A stretch of 8,281 nt of DNA from AP-16 sp036395835 (lineage in GTDB: Bacteria > Pseudomonadota > Alphaproteobacteria > Rhizobiales > Xanthobacteraceae). Shown here piece by piece: positions 5,947-8,281 of this stretch. The notes under the pieces were generated by a model. That model had not been told where the DNA came from. It saw only the letters and a list, made by a program, of their open reading frames with translations, and made no database searches. The stretch lies in assembly GCA_036395835.1 (NCBI GenBank), contig DASWCW010000223.1:1-8281 (forward strand). Direction: 5' to 3'. Every line of letters starts with the position of its first letter. The first letter of the stretch is position 1. A program made the translations under genes and the position numbers.

Positions 5947-7338
5947 ATGAGGCGCTTCGTTGAAGGGGCGGATCGAGAACAGATCACGCTGTTTCCGGAA
6001 TGCCTGGAAGACTGGATCGATGAGGAGAATTCGGTTCGGGTAATTGATGTCTTCGTCGATGAGCTCGATCTGGCCGAGCTCGGGTTCAGCGGGGTCGATC
6101 CGGAGGTCACAGGTCGGCCTTCGTATCATCCGTCGGTCCTGCTGAAGCTCTACATCTATGGCTATCTCAATCGGGTCCAGTCGAGCCGCCGGTTGGAGCG
6201 CGAGGCCGGGCGCAGCGTTGAGGTGATGTGGCTGACGGGCCGGCTCATTCCCGATCACAAGACGATCGCTGACTTCCGCAAGGACAACGGCCGTGCCATC
6301 CGCCAAGTTTGCGCCCAATTTGTTGCGCTTTGCCGCGCGATGGGCCTGCTCACGCAAGCCAGCGTCGCGATCGACGGCAGCAAGTTCAAGGCGGTCAACA
6401 ACCGCGACAAGAACTTCACGCGCGCCAAGATGGACCGGCGCATGGCGCAGATTGAAGAGAGCGTCGCACGCTATCTACAACAGCTCGACACCGCTGATCG
6501 GCAGGAGCCGTCCGAGGCGCTCAAGACGAAGACGAGCCGACTGAAAGAGAAGATCGCGAAGCTGAAGGAGGAGATGCTGCGCCTCCAGGCGCTGAAGACG
6601 CGGATGCTCGCTACGCCGGACCAGCAGATCTCGCTGACGGACCCCGATTCTCGCTCGATGGCGACCAGCGGCCGAGGCTCTGGCGTCGTCGGCTACAACG
6701 TCCAGGTCGCCGTCGACACCGAGCATCATCTGATCGTCACGCATGAGGTGACCAACGTCGGGACCGACCGCTCGCAGCTCTCGTCCGTTGCCAAGGAAGC
6801 CAAGGCGACGTTGGGAGCTGATAACCTCGATGCAGTCGCCGACCGCGGCTACTTCAATAGCGAAGAGATTTTGGCGTGCGAGCAAGCTGGCATCACGGTC
6901 ACGCTGCCTAAGCCGATGACCTCAAACTCCAAGGCGGAGGGGCGCTTCGGCAAACAGGACTTCCGCTACGTAGCCGAGGAGGACGTTTACATTTGTCCTG
7001 CCGGGAAAAGGCTCACCTACCACTACACGAACGAGGAAAAGGGACTGGTCCTGCACCGGTACTGGACCAACGCCTGCCAGAGCTGCGCCATCAAGCGGAG
7101 GTGCACCACCGGCAAGGAGCGACGGATCACCCGATGGGAGCATGAGCATATTCTCGAGGCGGTGCAGCGCCGGCTCGACGAGCATCCTGAGAAGATGCGC
7201 CAGCGGCGCGAGACGGTCGAGCATCCCTTCGGCACGATCAAGGATCGGATGGGAGCAACCCACTTCCTGATGAAGACGCTGCCACGGGTTGCCGGCGAGA
7301 TGGCATTCCACGGGCCTACAATCTCACCCGCGTCATGA
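5947..7338 (+). CDS. IS1182-family DDE transposase, C-terminus altered by a frameshift
   Basis: Start ATG 5947 has GGGAGGA four bases upstream (5936-5942), giving 463 residues. The N-terminal domain (about residues 1-130) has the IS1182 pattern PSYHPSVLLKLYIYGYLN, followed by LIPDHKTIADFRK. Catalytic candidates are D143 in AIDGSKFKA, D299 in VADRGYF and E425 in ETVEHPFG. A charged coiled-coil-like insert lies at about 197-221 (SRLKEKIAKLKEEMLRLQ), between the first and second aspartates. A cysteine cluster (YICPAGK, ACQSCAIKRRC) near 350-395 fits the family's zinc-binding-like region. The reading ends in GEMAFHGPTISPAS, which is atypical. The expected tail (AYNLTRVMNILG...) is encoded in another frame at 7314-7382, so the gene is probably damaged. 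Confidence 0.88.
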   Translation: MRRFVEGADREQITLFPECLEDWIDEENSVRVIDVFVDELDLAELGFSGVDPEVTGRPSYHPSVLLKLYIYGYLNRVQSSRRLEREAGRSVEVMWLTGRLIPDHKTIADFRKDNGRAIRQVCAQFVALCRAMGLLTQASVAIDGSKFKAVNNRDKNFTRAKMDRRMAQIEESVARYLQQLDTADRQEPSEALKTKTSRLKEKIAKLKEEMLRLQALKTRMLATPDQQISLTDPDSRSMATSGRGSGVVGYNVQVAVDTEHHLIVTHEVTNVGTDRSQLSSVAKEAKATLGADNLDAVADRGYFNSEEILACEQAGITVTLPKPMTSNSKAEGRFGKQDFRYVAEEDVYICPAGKRLTYHYTNEEKGLVLHRYWTNACQSCAIKRRCTTGKERRITRWEHEHILEAVQRRLDEHPEKMRQRRETVEHPFGTIKDRMGATHFLMKTLPRVAGEMAFHGPTISPAS

Positions 7339-7532
7339 ACATCTTGGGCGTCCAACCGCTCATGGCGGTGATGAGGGCATAGTCGTCGCAGACCCGCGTC
7401 CGTCGGTTGTTGCAGAGCCGCCCAAGACGGCTGGAATCCGCTTCAAGAGCACTTCCAGACCGAAACAGCCGCCAAACCCGGAAAAATGACCGCGCATCGC
7501 CACTTCGCCGAGATCGCGACGCGTCCATGGCT

Positions 7533-7559
7533 TCCGCCAGAGCCTTTTCACACGGCCAA
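7533..7559 (-). repeat. Right terminal inverted repeat of the IS1182-family element
   Basis: Read on the - strand from 7558 it begins TGGCCGTGTGAAAAGGCTCT and ends GGA at 7533. It matches the left end at 21 of 26 positions. It is followed by the second copy of GACCC at 7560-7564. Confidence 0.8.
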
Positions 7560-7575
7560 GACCCATTTCGGACAT
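7560..7575 (+). repeat. Right half of intergenic repeat copy R3, with duplicated target bases
   Basis: GACCC (7560-7564), four bases, then CGGACAT (7569-7575) reproduces the end of R1 (GACCC-N4-CGGACATT) and closely matches R2 (GACCC-N4-CCGACTT). It directly follows the right IS end and repeats the bases at 5870-5874. Between here and the sulfatase stop lies a weak five-base-pair stem (CAACT 7580-7584, AGTTG 7589-7593) without a T-tract. Confidence 0.7.
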
Positions 7576-7605
7576 GCAGCAACTGCCTAGTTGGCACGAT
7601 GGGTG

Positions 7606-8281
7606 TTAGTCGGAGAGCCCCTTCTTCAGCGACGCTGCCTTGCGGGCTTGCTCCGCATCGTCCAGATCACCCCTCTGCATCTCTTTCAATTCGATTGTCA
7701 CCTTGGCGATCTTGCCGGTGAACTTAAACGGCACCTTGTAGGCCTCGGTGACGGGCGTACCCTCATCCACACCCACGTCGGCGCCCTCATCCGCCGAGAA
7801 GCCACAGCATTGGGTGTGTTCGATCCGACCCGAGGCGACATTTTTTCCGTTGACGAAGAGCGTACCCACCCCACCCTTGCCGACGCCGCCACCATCATAC
7901 GCGAACTCAAAACGGATGGTCGCCTTCCCGGCAGGCAGCGCCTGTTTGGCGGCCACCGTATAGCGCTGCAGGCCCAGCCAGTTGTAGGTGTACGTCGGCT
8001 TGCCGTCCTTCAAATAGAGGCTCCAGCCCCCGAACCGCCCGGCTTGGGCGAGGATCACGCCGTTGGCCCCGTTCTTGGGAATCTCCACGTCGGCGGTGAT
8101 CGTGTGTGAACGGTTCTTTACGTTGATGAAGACATTTTCCGACATCCCGACCATTCCCTCGTGAACGGTCAGCGACGTGCGGCCCGCCATCAGGTCGGGC
8201 CGCCCGACCAAGGCCGCGTTCAACCGCTCCAAGGTTCGGTCATCGAGGGGCAACACGGAATATTTTACCGCTTCCTTCAGA
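7606..8281 (-). CDS. C-terminal part of an arylsulfatase (N-terminal catalytic part outside the window)
   Basis: Arylsulfatases hydrolyse sulfate esters with a formylglycine made from a Cys or Ser in the N-terminal domain, which is not in view. The visible 224 residues run from LKEAVKYSVLPLDDRTLERL at the window edge to TAA at 7608-7606. Recognisable parts of the bacterial arylsulfatase C-terminal region are GRPDLMAGRTSLTVHEGM, NVKNRSHTITADVEIPK, ANGVILAQAGRFGGWSLY, FEFAYDGGGVGKGG and SADEGADVGVDEGTPVTE. The frame stays open to the edge, so GTG 8256 is an internal valine and not a start. The gene reads toward the IS, and its stop lies 47 bases from the IS right end, so its 3' end is intact. 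The substrate is unknown. Confidence 0.88.
   Translation of the reverse strand, partial: LKEAVKYSVLPLDDRTLERLNAALVGRPDLMAGRTSLTVHEGMVGMSENVFINVKNRSHTITADVEIPKNGANGVILAQAGRFGGWSLYLKDGKPTYTYNWLGLQRYTVAAKQALPAGKATIRFEFAYDGGGVGKGGVGTLFVNGKNVASGRIEHTQCCGFSADEGADVGVDEGTPVTEAYKVPFKFTGKIAKVTIELKEMQRGDLDDAEQARKAASLKKGLSD

Larger units (their letters stand above)
5874..7559 (+). mobile_element. IS1182-family insertion sequence, about 1.69 kb, with terminal inverted repeats and target duplication
   Basis: The element carries one IS1182-family transposase gene. Its ends are imperfect inverted repeats: 5875-5900 against the complement of 7533-7558 match at 21 of 26 positions, both starting TGGC-x-GTGT-x-AAAA. 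GACCC occurs at 5870-5874 and again at 7560-7564. Symmetric ends would place the IS at 5874-7559 with a 4-base duplication (GACC); a 5-base duplication with ends shifted by one base is also possible. About 150 bases after the original transposase stop, up to the right inverted repeat (7383-7532), appear non-coding. No passenger gene is present. The target is repeat copy R3. Confidence 0.85.

Noticed and set aside
7580..7593. Terminator for the arylsulfatase gene
   Set aside because: The stem has only five base pairs and lacks a T-tract on the - strand, so support is too weak to annotate.
7591..8109. Open frame on the + strand opposite the sulfatase
   Set aside because: The - strand frame matches the arylsulfatase C-terminal region over its whole length, and the + strand translation resembles no family I recognise.

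Overview
The window is GC-rich and has overlapping start and stop codons, an alphaproteobacterial-type branched-chain transporter operon, a Tat-exported ABC_sub_bind protein and a recurring intergenic repeat. Together these suggest a member of the Nitrobacteraceae/Bradyrhizobium group. That assignment comes from recognising sequence style, not from a search.

Layout. Positions 1-4072 are the 3' part of a HAAT-type (branched-chain amino acid/amide) ABC transporter operon on the + strand: the tail of the periplasmic binding protein, then livH, livM, livG and livF. The last four genes are joined by 1-4 base overlaps, so they are probably co-transcribed and translationally coupled. A 164-base spacer full of inverted repeats separates the binding protein from livH. 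An orphan Tat-exported substrate-binding protein of the ABC_sub_bind family lies at 4278-5267 on the same strand, without its own permease or ATPase in view.

Positions 5268-7605 are a decayed, repeat-rich stretch. It holds the broken C-terminal end of a SAM-dependent methyltransferase (about 5447-5733) and an IS1182-family insertion sequence (about 5874-7559). The insertion sequence has 26-27 base terminal inverted repeats, and its transposase is frameshifted near the C-terminus. Three copies of a roughly 75-base intergenic repeat occur at 4104-4177, 5338-5408 and 5814-5874 plus 7560-7575. The IS has landed inside the third copy: the two halves rejoin across it with the spacing of the other copies, and 4-5 bases of target are duplicated.

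The right edge (7606-8281, - strand) is the C-terminal part of an arylsulfatase whose N-terminal catalytic part lies beyond the window.

The transporter genes form one machine: a periplasmic binding protein, two membrane permeases and two ATPases. The orphan binding protein, methyltransferase remnant, IS and sulfatase show no evident functional link to it. I see no wholly new system. The best leads are the repeat family with its nested IS insertion, the arginine replacing the Walker A lysine in LivF, and the structured spacer before livH.
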